A stretch of DNA of 64,000 nt from JBECKX01 sp964468475. GTDB taxonomy: Bacteria; Zixibacteria; MSB-5A5; CAIYYT01. How positions within the stretch are numbered: position 1 is the stretch's first letter; the number at the start of each line of letters is the position of its first letter. Shown here piece after piece: positions 1-9,350 of the stretch. A program made the position numbers and the translations under genes. The stretch spans positions 1 through 64,000 of the forward strand of contig CAYXUL010000010.1 of NCBI GenBank assembly GCA_964468475.1. The letters run 5' to 3'. The notes under the pieces are model-generated. The model was not told the DNA's origin, did not search any database, and saw only the letters and a list, made by a program, of their open reading frames with translations.

Positions 1-1679
1 TTCTCCGCCTGCTTACGCTCGACCTCGGAGAACTTGCCGCCGGAGATCATGCGCCCCAACTCTACGACTCGTTCTTCCTCATTCAGAGGAATGACCTCCG
101 ACTCGGTGCGTCCGTTGATTTCCCGCTTCACCGCCTTGAGGTGATGGTCGGCAAACGAGACTATCTGTTGCAGATGCGTGATGACTACGACTTGCTGCTG
201 CTCTCCCAGTTGCTTGAGCTTCTTCCCTACCAGCAGCGCGGCTTCACCGCCGATGCCGACATCAATTTCATCAAATACCAGCACGTCGACCCGATCGCTG
301 CCCGCAATTAACGACTTCAATGCCAGCATCACCCGGCTTAACTCGCCACCGGAGGCGATCTGCGCCAGCGGCTTGGTGCGCTCGCCCGGATTGGCGCTGA
401 AGAGGAACTGCAGTGCCTTGGGCCCACTGTCGCCAAGCGGCAGGCGGCTACCTTCATGCTCAAGCGAGATAGCGTCGGTCGGCTCAGTGAATTCTGCTTC
501 AAGCCTTCCTTTCGCGATCCCTACAGAGGTAAGCTCGGAAGTCATTTTCTTCTCGAGCCTCCTGGCGCCCCTCTCTCTTTCCATCTGCAGCTTCCCGGCA
601 GCCTTAATTAAAACTGCCTTTACTTCCGGTAGCATTCGCTGCAGCTCTTTCAGCCTGACTTGATCGGTTTCTCCTTTCGCAAGCAGCCCTGAAATCTCCT
701 CGCGATACGCAAGCATCGCCTCCACCGAGCCGCCGTACTTTCTCTTAAGCTGATATATCTCAGCAAGCCTTTCACCGACCTGTTCCAGACGCTGTGGATC
801 CTCTTCCAGTTTTTCTTCCAGCTCCTGCAAGCTACGGCAGGTTTCAGTAAGGGTAATCTTGACCGATTTCAACTCCGGCAAGAATTCCCGCACCTCCGGC
901 AGCAATTGAGCCGTGCTCTCGACACGCCTGAGTATCTCGCTGATCTGCTCCATTGTCCCGCCCTCGGACTCGATGATGTTCTGTGCTGCCGATAGTTCAC
1001 CCTGAATTCGAGAAGTGTTCTCGAGTTTCTTTTGCTCGGTTTCCAGTTCCTCCTCTTCACCCGGTTCGACTTTGGCGCGCTCGATTTCGTCGAGTTGGAA
1101 TTGCTGCAGTTCCCGGCGTTCCTTCTCCCTCTCAATCGTTCTTTCGATCTGGGCGATCTCTGCATTCAATTTGCGGAATCTCTCGAAATGAGCCTGGTAG
1201 TCCTCGAAGCTCTCCACGCAGCCTGCAAAGCGATCGAGAAACCAAACATGCCGTTCAGTATCGAGCAGCCACTGATGTTGATGCTGGCCGTGCAGGTCAC
1301 AGAAACGCTCGGCGATCTCTTTGAGTGTCGTCAGGTTTACACGCTGGTCGTTAAGCAGGCATCGATTGCGCCCATCAGCTTGGATTTCCCTGGTCACGGT
1401 GAGCGAATTCCCGTCAACTGCAAGTTCTTCCTTCTCGAGAATATCCGCCAGCTTGTCGAGGTCGCCGGTAAATTCAGCCTCGATCACTGCCTGCTCCTCT
1501 CCGGTACGCAGGTAGTCGCTACTGGCGCGCTCGCCCATTATCAGGCTAAGAGCACCAACAATCAGCGATTTTCCCGCGCCGGTTTCGCCGGTGATTACCG
1601 TGAGTCCCCTGTCAAAGGAGATTTCCGCCCGCGAGACGATAGCGAAGTTCTTGAGGAGTATTCGTTTTAGCTGTACCAT
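1..1679 (-). CDS. recN: DNA repair ATPase RecN (3' end beyond window)
   Basis: RecN is an SMC-like ATPase that acts early in recombinational repair of double-strand breaks. About 559 codons are visible, close to the usual family length of 550-570, so only the last few residues should be missing beyond base 1. The Walker A motif GETGAGKS lies at residues 31-38, a long charged coiled-coil region fills the middle, and the Walker B stretch VLVFDEIDVGIGG lies near residues 460-475. The N-terminus (MVQLKRILLKNFAIV) is typical of RecN, and the ATG at 1677-1679 fits the family start. Upstream in the same direction are the DUF2085 and DUF4013 membrane proteins, with 48 nt between the DUF2085 stop and this start, so co-transcription is possible though functionally unrelated. 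The identification is secure. Confidence 0.95.
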   Translation of the reverse strand, partial: MVQLKRILLKNFAIVSRAEISFDRGLTVITGETGAGKSLIVGALSLIMGERASSDYLRTGEEQAVIEAEFTGDLDKLADILEKEELAVDGNSLTVTREIQADGRNRCLLNDQRVNLTTLKEIAERFCDLHGQHQHQWLLDTERHVWFLDRFAGCVESFEDYQAHFERFRKLNAEIAQIERTIEREKERRELQQFQLDEIERAKVEPGEEEELETEQKKLENTSRIQGELSAAQNIIESEGGTMEQISEILRRVESTAQLLPEVREFLPELKSVKITLTETCRSLQELEEKLEEDPQRLEQVGERLAEIYQLKRKYGGSVEAMLAYREEISGLLAKGETDQVRLKELQRMLPEVKAVLIKAAGKLQMERERGARRLEKKMTSELTSVGIAKGRLEAEFTEPTDAISLEHEGSRLPLGDSGPKALQFLFSANPGERTKPLAQIASGGELSRVMLALKSLIAGSDRVDVLVFDEIDVGIGGEAALLVGKKLKQLGEQQQVVVITHLQQIVSFADHHLKAVKREINGRTESEVIPLNEEERVVELGRMISGGKFSEVERKQAE

Positions 1680-1727
1680 TGGAAATCAAGATAAGCAATG
1701 ATGCCGTGCCTGCTCAAGCGAAGTTTC

Positions 1728-2234
1728 TTAGTTAGTTGCGCGCGGTTTGACCCTCAATTTCGCCAATGCCCACCACGCCAGCAGAAAACCGGTAGGCAAT
1801 GCCAGTAACAGGCGAAACCAGTTTCCGCCCAGAGTCTCCGGGCTTAGCGAGAAAACGACGTCAATCAACGTGGCCAGCGAGAAAAGAAGCACCCAGATTG
1901 CTGCCGGGCCTCGGCCTGATTTTCGCAGCGTGACATGGAGGCTACCGGCAAGAAGACCTCCGTAAAATCCGGTGCAGCGCGCGCAGAAGCCGCATTGAAT
2001 TCCAACAATGAAGAATGAGCGCGACGCAATCTGGTGGCAGGCTTTGCTGTAGATCGAGAACATGGCACTGGCTAGCGAATTCAACCCCAGCAAATGAAGC
2101 AGCGGTGGCGCCATGCCACCGCTGAAATATATCGCTGCCGCTCCCGCAATCAGCCAGAGAGCGAGTTGCTCCGCACTCTCCGCTCTACCAGTGCTACTGG
2201 GGTCGGGGTCCCGGGTCTTCAGGCTTTGTGTCAT
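1728..2234 (-). CDS. DUF2085 family membrane protein
   Basis: A small integral membrane protein of unknown function. The central segment CHQIASRSFFI followed by CGFCARCTGFYGG carries the conserved Cys/His pattern of the DUF2085 family, set between predicted membrane helices (about residues 22-45, 75-95, 105-125 and 132-152 counted from the chosen start). The frame stays open upstream to 2300, but the first 22 residues of that longer reading lie within the end of the upstream DUF4013 gene. I therefore chose the ATG at 2234, which still overlaps that gene by 41 nt. No strong ribosome binding site decides the start. The Cys pattern suggests metal or redox chemistry, but no function is established. 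Confidence 0.75.
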   Translation of the reverse strand: MTQSLKTRDPDPSSTGRAESAEQLALWLIAGAAAIYFSGGMAPPLLHLLGLNSLASAMFSIYSKACHQIASRSFFIVGIQCGFCARCTGFYGGLLAGSLHVTLRKSGRGPAAIWVLLFSLATLIDVVFSLSPETLGGNWFRLLLALPTGFLLAWWALAKLRVKPRATN

Positions 2235-2919
2235 CCGGATTGGCGTCCCCGGTTGGTGAGTCATTGGGCGGTGGAGGCGCACTGCCTGCAGGAGGCACAT
2301 CCTCTACCGAGATTGCTGCCTCCCCCTGCTCCGCAACGCGGACCACCTCGCCGGTCAAGTAAGCACTGACCAGCCCGGCGTAGAAAATCGTGAAAAATAC
2401 TCCGATGATCAAACCGATGAACCCAAACCAGGCCAGGAAACTGACCACCCAGCCGATCAGAACGACAATAATGAGGTTCACCAGATTCTGTGAAACGAAG
2501 GCGATTATTGCAGTGAAATCAAACGCTGGCGCAAGTTTTCTGGTTCGCGCCATTTGTACGGCGATGTAGGGAAATACCAGAGCTACCGCCAGGCTCAGTA
2601 CGATGGATGCGAGGATTCCAATACAGGGAATATGCCTAAGCAGGAAATTAGCGATTATCAGCGGAATGCCATATGCAAGTCCCGCAATTATGTAAAGCAA
2701 GCCCAACACGAACTTGTCTCCCATCTGATCCCACTTGGGCAGCGGTACCGCTTTGCCTTCTGATGTGTTTCGAACAGCTTCAAGATAGTAGCCGATCAGG
2801 AAGGGTATGGGGATAACCAGAAACGAGAGCAGAATAAAGGCTGCGCCCAACACAATCTTCTGCACCCACTCTTTATCCTCGAACATATACGTGAAGGCAC
2901 GACCGATATTGTCAATCAT
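2194..2919 (-). CDS. DUF4013 domain membrane protein
   Basis: A 241-residue multi-pass membrane protein. It starts with a short amphipathic N-terminus (MIDNIGRAFTYMFEDKEW). This is followed by membrane helices near residues 22-45, 70-90, 93-118 and 150-180, with the family-like segment GYYLEAVRNTSEGKAVPLP and KWDQMGDKFVLGLLY between the first two. The C-terminal 40 residues are Pro/Asp-rich and probably disordered. The layout matches DUF4013 proteins, whose function is unknown. The gene overlaps the start of the DUF2085 gene and probably forms an operon with it. Confidence 0.75.
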   Translation of the reverse strand: MIDNIGRAFTYMFEDKEWVQKIVLGAAFILLSFLVIPIPFLIGYYLEAVRNTSEGKAVPLPKWDQMGDKFVLGLLYIIAGLAYGIPLIIANFLLRHIPCIGILASIVLSLAVALVFPYIAVQMARTRKLAPAFDFTAIIAFVSQNLVNLIIVVLIGWVVSFLAWFGFIGLIIGVFFTIFYAGLVSAYLTGEVVRVAEQGEAAISVEDVPPAGSAPPPPNDSPTGDANPDDTKPEDPGPRPQ

Positions 2920-3100
2920 CGCTCCTCCGGGAGATTAACGTGTTTAGGTTACCTTAGCGCTTTCAGCGTCGTCACAACAGTGAGTGTTCAAGCAGTGATC
3001 AGTGATGTCTGGTGCCACGAACGCACCTCTTTCACTACCCTTCTGGAGCCAGGAAGTCAACTAAAAAAGCGAAATCTTTAGGCAGGACCCGGCAAGCGCC

Positions 3101-3877
3101 TTAGAATCCGGTAAATTTCTGCCGAGCCGTCATCGGGATGTCTTCTACACCGGCAACCTGAAAGTAAATCCATTTCCCGTTTGCGCTCCACATCGGGAAA
3201 TTACAGTGCCCNNNNNNNNNNNNNNNNNNNNNNNNNNNNNNNNNNNNNNNNNNNNNNNNNNNNNNNNNNNNNNNNNNNNNNNNNNNNNNNNNNNNNNNNN
3301 NNNNNNNNNNNGAAACCTGCATGATCCTTTTGGTCGCCAGGTCAAGCGTCCAGATAGCCGAATGGTCAGGGAGCGATAAGTTAAAGATTACCTTCTTCCC
3401 CGATGGTGCAAAGGCCAGATCTGAAATTGTCACCAGCAACTCTGATTTCGTCTTCAGTTTCCGCGTTAGATCAGCAGGAAAATTCTTGCGAAATTTCTTG
3501 AAATCGGACACGACTTCACCCTGGCGTTGACCGGTTTGGTACTGCATCAATTCCCATTCGCCCGAGATCAGGCGCGGTACTACGAAACTCTTCCCATTTG
3601 GCTCAAACGCGTAGGTAAAGCTGGGCATGTCTTTGAAGTTGAAGCCCGGCAGCATTCGCATTTCTTTACCACTTTTCAGATCGCGAACAAACAATTCCAT
3701 TGGCTTTCCGGGAATATTGTCGTCAATCCTCAAGAAGGCGACCGAGTCGTTGCCAACCGGTGCAGGCAGTATGGCATTGTGGGCAACGATTTCGCCGATG
3801 CCCTTCATGGTTTCAGAATTTGCGTTGCCAGCTATGACCAACGATAACGCGATAAACAATATTAACAGTCGTCTCAC
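3101..3877 (-). CDS. Secreted TolB/WD40-like beta-propeller protein, interrupted by an assembly gap
   Basis: The N-terminus is a clear signal peptide (MRRLLILFIALSLVIAGNANS). It is followed by repeated units in which a statement such as FAPSGKKVIFN or WSANGKWIYFQ precedes a strand pair, the pattern of PD40/TolB-type propeller blades. The protein is predicted to be periplasmic or exported. A run of exactly 100 N at 3212-3311 lies inside the gene, so the length and even the frame across the gap are unknown. The reading given here keeps the frame by assuming the gap is 100 bases. No catalytic domain is visible, so a specific role cannot be assigned. Confidence 0.6.
   Translation of the reverse strand: MRRLLILFIALSLVIAGNANSETMKGIGEIVAHNAILPAPVGNDSVAFLRIDDNIPGKPMELFVRDLKSGKEMRMLPGFNFKDMPSFTYAFEPNGKSFVVPRLISGEWELMQYQTGQRQGEVVSDFKKFRKNFPADLTRKLKTKSELLVTISDLAFAPSGKKVIFNLSLPDHSAIWTLDLATKRIMQVXXXXXXXXXXXXXXXXXXXXXXXXXXXXXXXXXXGHCNFPMWSANGKWIYFQVAGVEDIPMTARQKFTGF
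3212..3311. other. Assembly gap (100 N)
   Basis: A run of exactly 100 N inside the propeller gene. The identical length of the three gaps in this window indicates a placeholder rather than a measured distance. Confidence 0.99.
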
Positions 3878-4174
3878 TTCTAATTCACCTCGTCGTTCCA
3901 GTTAACGGCCGGCTTCAGTTACATCTATTATTGAGCAATAGTCTTCTTGACCTTTATACAGCGATACTCCGCTACGGGCGAGTCATTTCTGCCGAAAATT
4001 ACGTTTGGAGCGATATTGACGGGAGCCGACTTGAGCCAGCTTATCGTCCGCTCGACGCCCAGCAGCGCCCGTAATACGTAATATATTAATTGACAATCGG
4101 TTGCACCAATATTTACGTTTCTTTTTTCGCGCAATCCGGGTTTTGAACAAAACCGATTCAGAAGCGTCCTTCTT
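3878..4174. other. Divergent intergenic region, no gene seen
   Basis: About 300 bases separate the divergent propeller and sigma-factor genes, so both promoters should lie here. A TTGACA hexamer at 4090-4095 points toward the sigma gene, but the best -10-like match (TATTTA, 4110-4115) is only 14 nt away, too close for a convincing promoter. I see no further gene or repeat. Confidence 0.4.
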
Positions 4175-4777
4175 GTGGGTCGGAGAGTGTGGGGTGCTGT
4201 GACTGAGAACATTTCGGAACTGGTAGAACGGTTCAAGGAAGGTGATGAGCAGGCCTTCAACAAACTGGTTCGCCTGTTCGAGAAAAAGATCTATGCACAC
4301 GCTTATCAGATGCTGGGAAATCACACGGAGGCTGATGAAGTTCTTCAGGAGACTTTCGTACGGTTGGTTAAGAATATCAGCCGACTCAAGACTGATGCCA
4401 ACTTCCCCAGTTTCATCTTTAAGATTGCGACTAATTACTGCATCGACATTATCCGCAAGCGACAGCGGAAGTTCGTCAATGTAGAGGAGAGTGAAGCCGA
4501 AGAGTCCGGATGGTATCTGCTTGAATTATCGCGTTCGATACCGACACCGGCGGAGGAGCAGGAGAACCGACAACTGTTAGAACTGATCAACGCTGCGATT
4601 GCGGAGTTACCACCGAAGCAACGCGCAACTATCGTGCTGCACGATGTTGACGGCTACTCCAAGGAAGAGATTGCGCAGATGATGGATTGCCCGCAGGCTA
4701 CAGTTCGGTCGAATCTCCACATTGCCCGCTCCAAAGTGAAAAAGAAATTGAAAGAGATTCTCGATGAGCCGGTATAG
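4175..4777 (+). CDS. ECF-type RNA polymerase sigma factor
   Basis: A group 4 (RpoE-like) sigma factor that should direct RNA polymerase to a specific regulon. Region 2 is visible at about residues 20-95: the helix QMLGNHTEADEVLQETFVRL followed by FPSFIFKIATNYCIDIIRKR. Region 4 lies at about residues 135-195, with the HTH segment YSKEEIAQMMDCPQATVRSN and a downstream basic helix. A GTG at 4199 (giving VTENISELVERF) is an equally plausible start, preceded by GGAG-like bases and removing an atypical leader. A one-pass protein in the usual anti-sigma position (4821) and a lipoprotein (5498) follow on the same strand. The family is certain; the target genes are unknown. Confidence 0.92.
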   Translation: MGRRVWGAVTENISELVERFKEGDEQAFNKLVRLFEKKIYAHAYQMLGNHTEADEVLQETFVRLVKNISRLKTDANFPSFIFKIATNYCIDIIRKRQRKFVNVEESEAEESGWYLLELSRSIPTPAEEQENRQLLELINAAIAELPPKQRATIVLHDVDGYSKEEIAQMMDCPQATVRSNLHIARSKVKKKLKEILDEPV

Positions 4778-4820
4778 CCAACACCGGCCAACGAGCACAT
4801 CGAGAAAGGAATTACGGTAG

Positions 4821-5393
4821 ATGCAAAAACGTGAATGGAATGATAAGCTGCTTGATATCGGGCCACACGTCTTCGAGGGCCTGACTGCGGCGGAGATAAG
4901 AGATAAACTAATTGAGGAAGGGGTGGCTCCGGAGGAGGCGCTGCATGAGGTCAACTATCTCAGGGCGATTTCCCGCCGTAAAGTCAAGCTTCCACCTGAC
5001 ACTTATTTCGCCGAAGCCCGCCAGAGAATATTCAGTCGCATCAATATTCGTCCTCTCAGTGTCCTGGATCGCCTGGTTAGCGTCCTGATTCCGGCGTCCT
5101 GGAAACCCATCCCTGCTGCGGTGATCGCGCTTCTTATTGCCGTTGCGATTCTTACACCGATGTTTTATCATCCGGTTTCAACTGTTCGAGTAGATATGCC
5201 GTCACTCGACAGCGCCGGCCCCCACGTCTCCATGTCGCAATTTTATACCGAGCACGTTGTGACGGTTGATGAGCAGGTGGTTTCGGCAGAGGAGCTTCGC
5301 GAGTATCGGGAAATACTGCTGATGTCAACGGCAATCCTGGGATCGCCATCCTCGCTCTCGCGCTCGCGCTCTCTTGCCGGTTCGAACGATTAG
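4821..5393 (+). CDS. One-pass membrane protein in anti-sigma position
   Basis: Not recognised as a named family. It begins 43 nt after the sigma-factor stop. The first 85 residues are soluble and helical, followed by one hydrophobic segment (about residues 97-112, AAVIALLIAVAILTPMF) and an extracytoplasmic tail ending in a Ser/Arg-rich stretch. This topology (cytoplasmic N-terminal domain, one helix, outside tail) and the gene order suggest an anti-sigma factor. However, the zinc anti-sigma motif (HxxxCxxC) is absent, and there is no cysteine in the N-terminal domain. The anti-sigma role is therefore inferred from context only. Confidence 0.6.
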   Translation: MQKREWNDKLLDIGPHVFEGLTAAEIRDKLIEEGVAPEEALHEVNYLRAISRRKVKLPPDTYFAEARQRIFSRINIRPLSVLDRLVSVLIPASWKPIPAAVIALLIAVAILTPMFYHPVSTVRVDMPSLDSAGPHVSMSQFYTEHVVTVDEQVVSAEELREYREILLMSTAILGSPSSLSRSRSLAGSND

Positions 5394-5497
5394 ATTATTG
5401 CTGTATGGTGCAGTCAGGCTGTATCGTAAGCTGAAGAGTAGTTTCCGAAGGGTACAGGTTTGGAGATCAGGGTCAAGGTCTGGGGGGGATTTAGCCA

Positions 5498-6400
5498 ATG
5501 AAAGGGCCGTTGCTCGCGGCAGAGCGAAGACTCCGGGTTGCCGCAGAACGCATACACCTTTCAGTCCATGACTGCCTCATTTGTGCAGTGTGCCTGATTG
5601 TTGCGTCCGCGGCCATTCTCGGATGCGGAGATTCCTCCAGGAAAGTCCTTCTGCAAATGAAATTCAAACCGGGGCGGAGCCTCGTCTATCAACAGATCAA
5701 CAAGCAGACCATCTCGCTCAACAACTCTCCGGTAGTCTCTCAGAATTCCCAGTCACAGGGCGAAATGACTCAGACAGTAGAAGCAGTGGATGATTCCGGC
5801 TATGCGCGGATTCAGGAAGCTTCGAATTGGAGTTGGAGCGAGCCTGACGCGGACACAGCGATCAAGGTTGTCTCGAACACCGAGAAGCTGGAATACACTA
5901 TGGCTCCCAATGGCAAAATCAGCAATCTCTCGTTGCCGAACGACGGCGAAGCCTCCAAATGGAAAGAGTATGCTCAGTCCAACCTGGAACAATCACAGCC
6001 GACTTTTCCAACTGAACGTGTCGGAAAGGGTTACACCTGGATGCAGACGGTTAAGATCTTCATGCCGTCTGGAGAGAAGCTTGACGCCAGCACAACTTAC
6101 GTCGTTTCTGATCTTGTGGAAGTGGATGGGCGCAAATGTGCCCTAATTGACTATAAGGGAAACCTCGTTTTGCCGTTCGATGTGATGGAGTCGGACACCC
6201 TCACCCGCCGGGGCGTTGACAAGGTGGATGTCACCGGCCAGCTCGCCTTTGACTACGAAAACGGCTATGTCTACAGCCAGGAAGAGAAAACCAAGATTAC
6301 TGCCGATCGCTCGAAGATCCAGGGGAACGAAGCAAAGTCCTACACTGCCCACATCGAAGGGGAGCTGTTCTTCAGACTGAAGAAACCTGCCGAGGATTAG
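5498..6400 (+). CDS. Lipoprotein of unknown function
   Basis: A 300-residue protein with a hydrophobic N-terminal segment ending in a lipobox (AAILG before Cys at about residue 43), so it is predicted to be a lipid-anchored envelope protein. The mature part is rich in beta strands (MKFKPGRSLVYQQINKQ, YENGYVYSQEEKTKI) and has no catalytic motif that I recognise. The N-region before the hydrophobic segment is long (about 26 residues), so the true start may be further in, but no better start with a ribosome binding site is evident. It is the last gene of the plus-strand sigma-factor cluster and could be part of its regulon. It converges on the kinase gene with only 4 nt between the stops. Confidence 0.65.
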   Translation: MKGPLLAAERRLRVAAERIHLSVHDCLICAVCLIVASAAILGCGDSSRKVLLQMKFKPGRSLVYQQINKQTISLNNSPVVSQNSQSQGEMTQTVEAVDDSGYARIQEASNWSWSEPDADTAIKVVSNTEKLEYTMAPNGKISNLSLPNDGEASKWKEYAQSNLEQSQPTFPTERVGKGYTWMQTVKIFMPSGEKLDASTTYVVSDLVEVDGRKCALIDYKGNLVLPFDVMESDTLTRRGVDKVDVTGQLAFDYENGYVYSQEEKTKITADRSKIQGNEAKSYTAHIEGELFFRLKKPAED

Positions 6401-6404
6401 CCTC

Positions 6405-9068
6405 TTACTTCTCTTTCAATTCCTCGGGCCAGTTCATGACCATGACGATGGCTCTGCCTGTTTCATTAGTCGATGATGAATTGATTAAGAACTTCTGAGC
6501 ATCCGCAGTTATATCATAACGATATTGTATGATGCCGCCGGGCCTGTAGGGCTGGTGAAACAAACGTTCCGGCACGCCTGCTTTGAACTCTCCGCCGGTC
6601 AAATCAACGGAGACGGAATAGATGTCGCCTTCCTTGGTGTAGTACACAAGCTCCTTTCCGTCGGCACGCCATTTGGGAGCGTAGCCACCGGACGGAGAGA
6701 CTTGCCACTTGCCCCCGGCAGCACTTAACGAACGAACGTAGACATTAATCGGGCCGCTTTCGTCGCTTATATACGCAATATACTTTCCGTCAGGCGAAAC
6801 CTGAGCACGGGCTTCATGATGCGGTGTGGCAATTAGCGTGTGATAGTCCGAAGTGTCAGTGAGACTGAATTGATATATATCACCGTTGCCCTTGAATCGT
6901 GTGCCGATCAAATAAGTGCCGTCGGCGCTGAACTGGGACGGCCCCGCGTTCGCATGGCTGTCGGAGTAGATCAATCGCGCGTCACCAAGCCCGTTCGCCT
7001 GGCGTTCATAGATGGCGTAGAAACCTCCCGGATTCGCCGCATACGCAATCCATGTCCCATCACGAGACCAGATTGGCCAGATCTCATCCGTCGAGCCGAA
7101 TGTTAGCCTGGAGGCGACATTGCGTTCCAGGTCACGCACCCAGATGTCTCGAGTCGCAGTTCGCTGGTCTACAAGAGTGTAAGCGAGCTTCGTGCCATCA
7201 GGCGAGAGTGAGAGATCTCGATAGTCTGCGGGCTCACCCACCTCGCCGAGCTTGCGGCCGGAACGGTCGAACCAGACCAGCTTGCTGTTCCCTTCAGCCC
7301 CCTGGTTCACATAGCTTAATATCCCATTCGCTGATACTGAGAAGTATGGCCTGTCCTCTGAAGGTGTGAACACATCCTGGGCGATTGGAACCGACTCGCC
7401 GCTTACCTCAAGCTTTTTTGCATCAAATTTCCGCGCGAACAGAATGCCGTCTCTGGTGTGCAGAATATAGCCAGCGTTGCTATACTGAACACGGGATTGA
7501 ACCGCAAACAGCGCTTTATCAACCGAGCCATCGAGCGAGCCCACATGAAGCATACTGTTGAGCCCGTTCACCGCATTAGTATCCCCAACTGCCAGGTAGA
7601 GGAAGTGGTTACCGTCCGGCAAGAAGCTCGGCCAGGCGTGGTACAGATCACCATGCTCATGGTCAATCGTAGTGGCAGAAGTTGCAGCTCCCCCCGAGGC
7701 GGGAATTTGGCGAATCGAATCACTCTGTGCCCCGTCAAAAAGTATGATGCCCGAGGAACCCCAACTCCCGTCCGCAGCGCCGGGCGCCTGACCCACCAAT
7801 ATTGCCGGACCTCCCTGCGCAGGTATCTTTTTTATTTGACCATTATCAGAGAAGGCGAGGTAACGACTGTCAGGTGACCAGAACGGACGGTGGACATTTT
7901 CGGTACCGGGCAACGGATATGCTTGCAGCGAATTTAGCGGTCGAATCCAAATGTGAGTTGCACCTGAGGAATCCGAAGCCATAAATGCCAGCAGTTTGCC
8001 GTCTGGAGATATCTGTGGCCAGGAGAGGAACTGGGCGTTCTGCGGCTCAGTGATAGCAAATTGATGCACCTGCGGGGTCGGGCTGGTGGCCGTCAACTGC
8101 AGGTATCCCAGCACCGCCGCCACGCAAATGGCTACCGCTGCAACAATCCAGGAAAGGCGGAGTTGGCGCCTGCGTTTCGTAGAGACGGGTGCGGGAATGC
8201 CCGCTTGCGAGCCACCTTCACGAATCCACTGCAGAGTGCGTTTCAAATCTCCCGCCGATTGCCAGCGCTGGTCGGGATCTTTAGCCAGACACTGCTTAAT
8301 CGCCCGCTCCAGCATCGGAGGCGACAGCGGCTGGATTTCCGAAACTGCGCGCGGTTGTTCCTTCATAATTGCGGCGATCACGCTCGCCTGGCTTGCACCC
8401 TGAAACGCACGATTCCCTGTGACCATTTCGTATAATACTGCGCCAAAGGAGAAGATATCACTTCGCTGATCTACCTCTTTGCCGTCCAGTTGTTCGGGAG
8501 ACATGTACTGGATCGTGCCGAGTATGGTTCCCTGTCCGGTCAGGGGCGCTGCTTGCGTGGCGCCAGACATCCCTTCCACCACACCATCCTGAATTTGAAG
8601 TTTCGCCAGCCCGAAATCGAGCAGCTTCGCTCCATCCTTGGTGATGATGATGTTTCCGGGTTTGAGATCGCGGTGCACCAGCCCCTGTTTGTGCGCCCTC
8701 TCCAGCGCATCGGCAATTTCGATTGCGTAGCGAACCGCGGCGTCAGTTTCAAGCGGCCCTTTCTCAAGCAGTTGAGACAGCGTATCCCCCTCAAGGTATT
8801 CCAGTACAAGATATGCCTTGCCTTCTTCGTACCCCACGTCATAGAGAGTGCAAATGTTGGGATGATTCAGTTGTGAGATGGCTCTGGCTTCCCGCTCAAA
8901 CCTCGCCTGCAGATCCTGGTTGTGTTGATACAGCGCCGGGAGAACTTTGATCGCGACGGTGCGGTCAAGTCGGGTGTCATTGGCTTTGAACACTTCCCCC
9001 ATTCCCCCAACGCCGGCTCTTTCGAGAATTTTGTATGGACCTATGGTTTGGCCCTGGGAGAAAGACAT
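6405..9068 (-). CDS. Ser/Thr protein kinase with C-terminal TolB-like propeller
   Basis: An 887-residue membrane-spanning Hanks-type kinase. The kinase domain covers residues 11-285, with the glycine loop GVGGMGEVF (19-27), catalytic Lys41, the HRDLKPGN loop (132-139) and DFG at 151-153, so it should be active. One membrane helix follows at about 306-324. The remaining 550 residues are repeats of the type FSPDGKLLAF, WSPDSRYLAF and LSPDGTKLAY, the signature of PD40/TolB propeller blades, placed outside the cytoplasm. The architecture suggests that the propeller binds a periplasmic ligand or protein and signals inward, which is inference. Kinases of this layout occur in several deep-branching bacterial phyla. 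The gene is monocistronic here. Confidence 0.93.
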   Translation of the reverse strand: MSFSQGQTIGPYKILERAGVGGMGEVFKANDTRLDRTVAIKVLPALYQHNQDLQARFEREARAISQLNHPNICTLYDVGYEEGKAYLVLEYLEGDTLSQLLEKGPLETDAAVRYAIEIADALERAHKQGLVHRDLKPGNIIITKDGAKLLDFGLAKLQIQDGVVEGMSGATQAAPLTGQGTILGTIQYMSPEQLDGKEVDQRSDIFSFGAVLYEMVTGNRAFQGASQASVIAAIMKEQPRAVSEIQPLSPPMLERAIKQCLAKDPDQRWQSAGDLKRTLQWIREGGSQAGIPAPVSTKRRRQLRLSWIVAAVAICVAAVLGYLQLTATSPTPQVHQFAITEPQNAQFLSWPQISPDGKLLAFMASDSSGATHIWIRPLNSLQAYPLPGTENVHRPFWSPDSRYLAFSDNGQIKKIPAQGGPAILVGQAPGAADGSWGSSGIILFDGAQSDSIRQIPASGGAATSATTIDHEHGDLYHAWPSFLPDGNHFLYLAVGDTNAVNGLNSMLHVGSLDGSVDKALFAVQSRVQYSNAGYILHTRDGILFARKFDAKKLEVSGESVPIAQDVFTPSEDRPYFSVSANGILSYVNQGAEGNSKLVWFDRSGRKLGEVGEPADYRDLSLSPDGTKLAYTLVDQRTATRDIWVRDLERNVASRLTFGSTDEIWPIWSRDGTWIAYAANPGGFYAIYERQANGLGDARLIYSDSHANAGPSQFSADGTYLIGTRFKGNGDIYQFSLTDTSDYHTLIATPHHEARAQVSPDGKYIAYISDESGPINVYVRSLSAAGGKWQVSPSGGYAPKWRADGKELVYYTKEGDIYSVSVDLTGGEFKAGVPERLFHQPYRPGGIIQYRYDITADAQKFLINSSSTNETGRAIVMVMNWPEELKEK

Positions 9069-9350
9069 GCTCTTACATATTCCCGGATGAAATGTTAGAT
9101 TCCTTAACGGTAAACGCGTCTGACCGTCAGCTATTGATAATAGACAAACTCAGTCGAACAAGCAAAGGTTATTGCTTTACAGGATCGCTCAGGTCTTAAT
9201 TGTAGCCTTGCTGTCTAATCACGTTTACTCAATTGAAATATACGTCAGCAGGGCGGGGAAGTTAGTGAACATGGTGCGAGATGATGGGGCGTGAGAAAAC
9301 CCACATCTCACTTTTGGTTCGTATTGCTTCTCAACCTATTCGGCTTTTCA
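9069..9350. other. Intergenic region, no gene seen
   Basis: About 280 bases lie between the kinase start and the cytochrome stop. The kinase promoter must lie here but I cannot point to a good one. A weak hairpin of 5 bp (GTGAG / CTCAC) followed by TTTT is present near 9290-9320, on the plus strand where no gene ends. Confidence 0.4.

Noticed and set aside
4090..4115. A promoter for the ECF sigma factor from TTGACA
   Set aside because: The best -10-like hexamer is only 14 nt downstream, outside the usable spacing, so I do not list it as a promoter.
9288..9322. Hairpin GTGAG / CTCAC followed by TTTT as a terminator
   Set aside because: The stem is only 5 bp, the T-run is on the plus strand and no plus-strand gene ends nearby.
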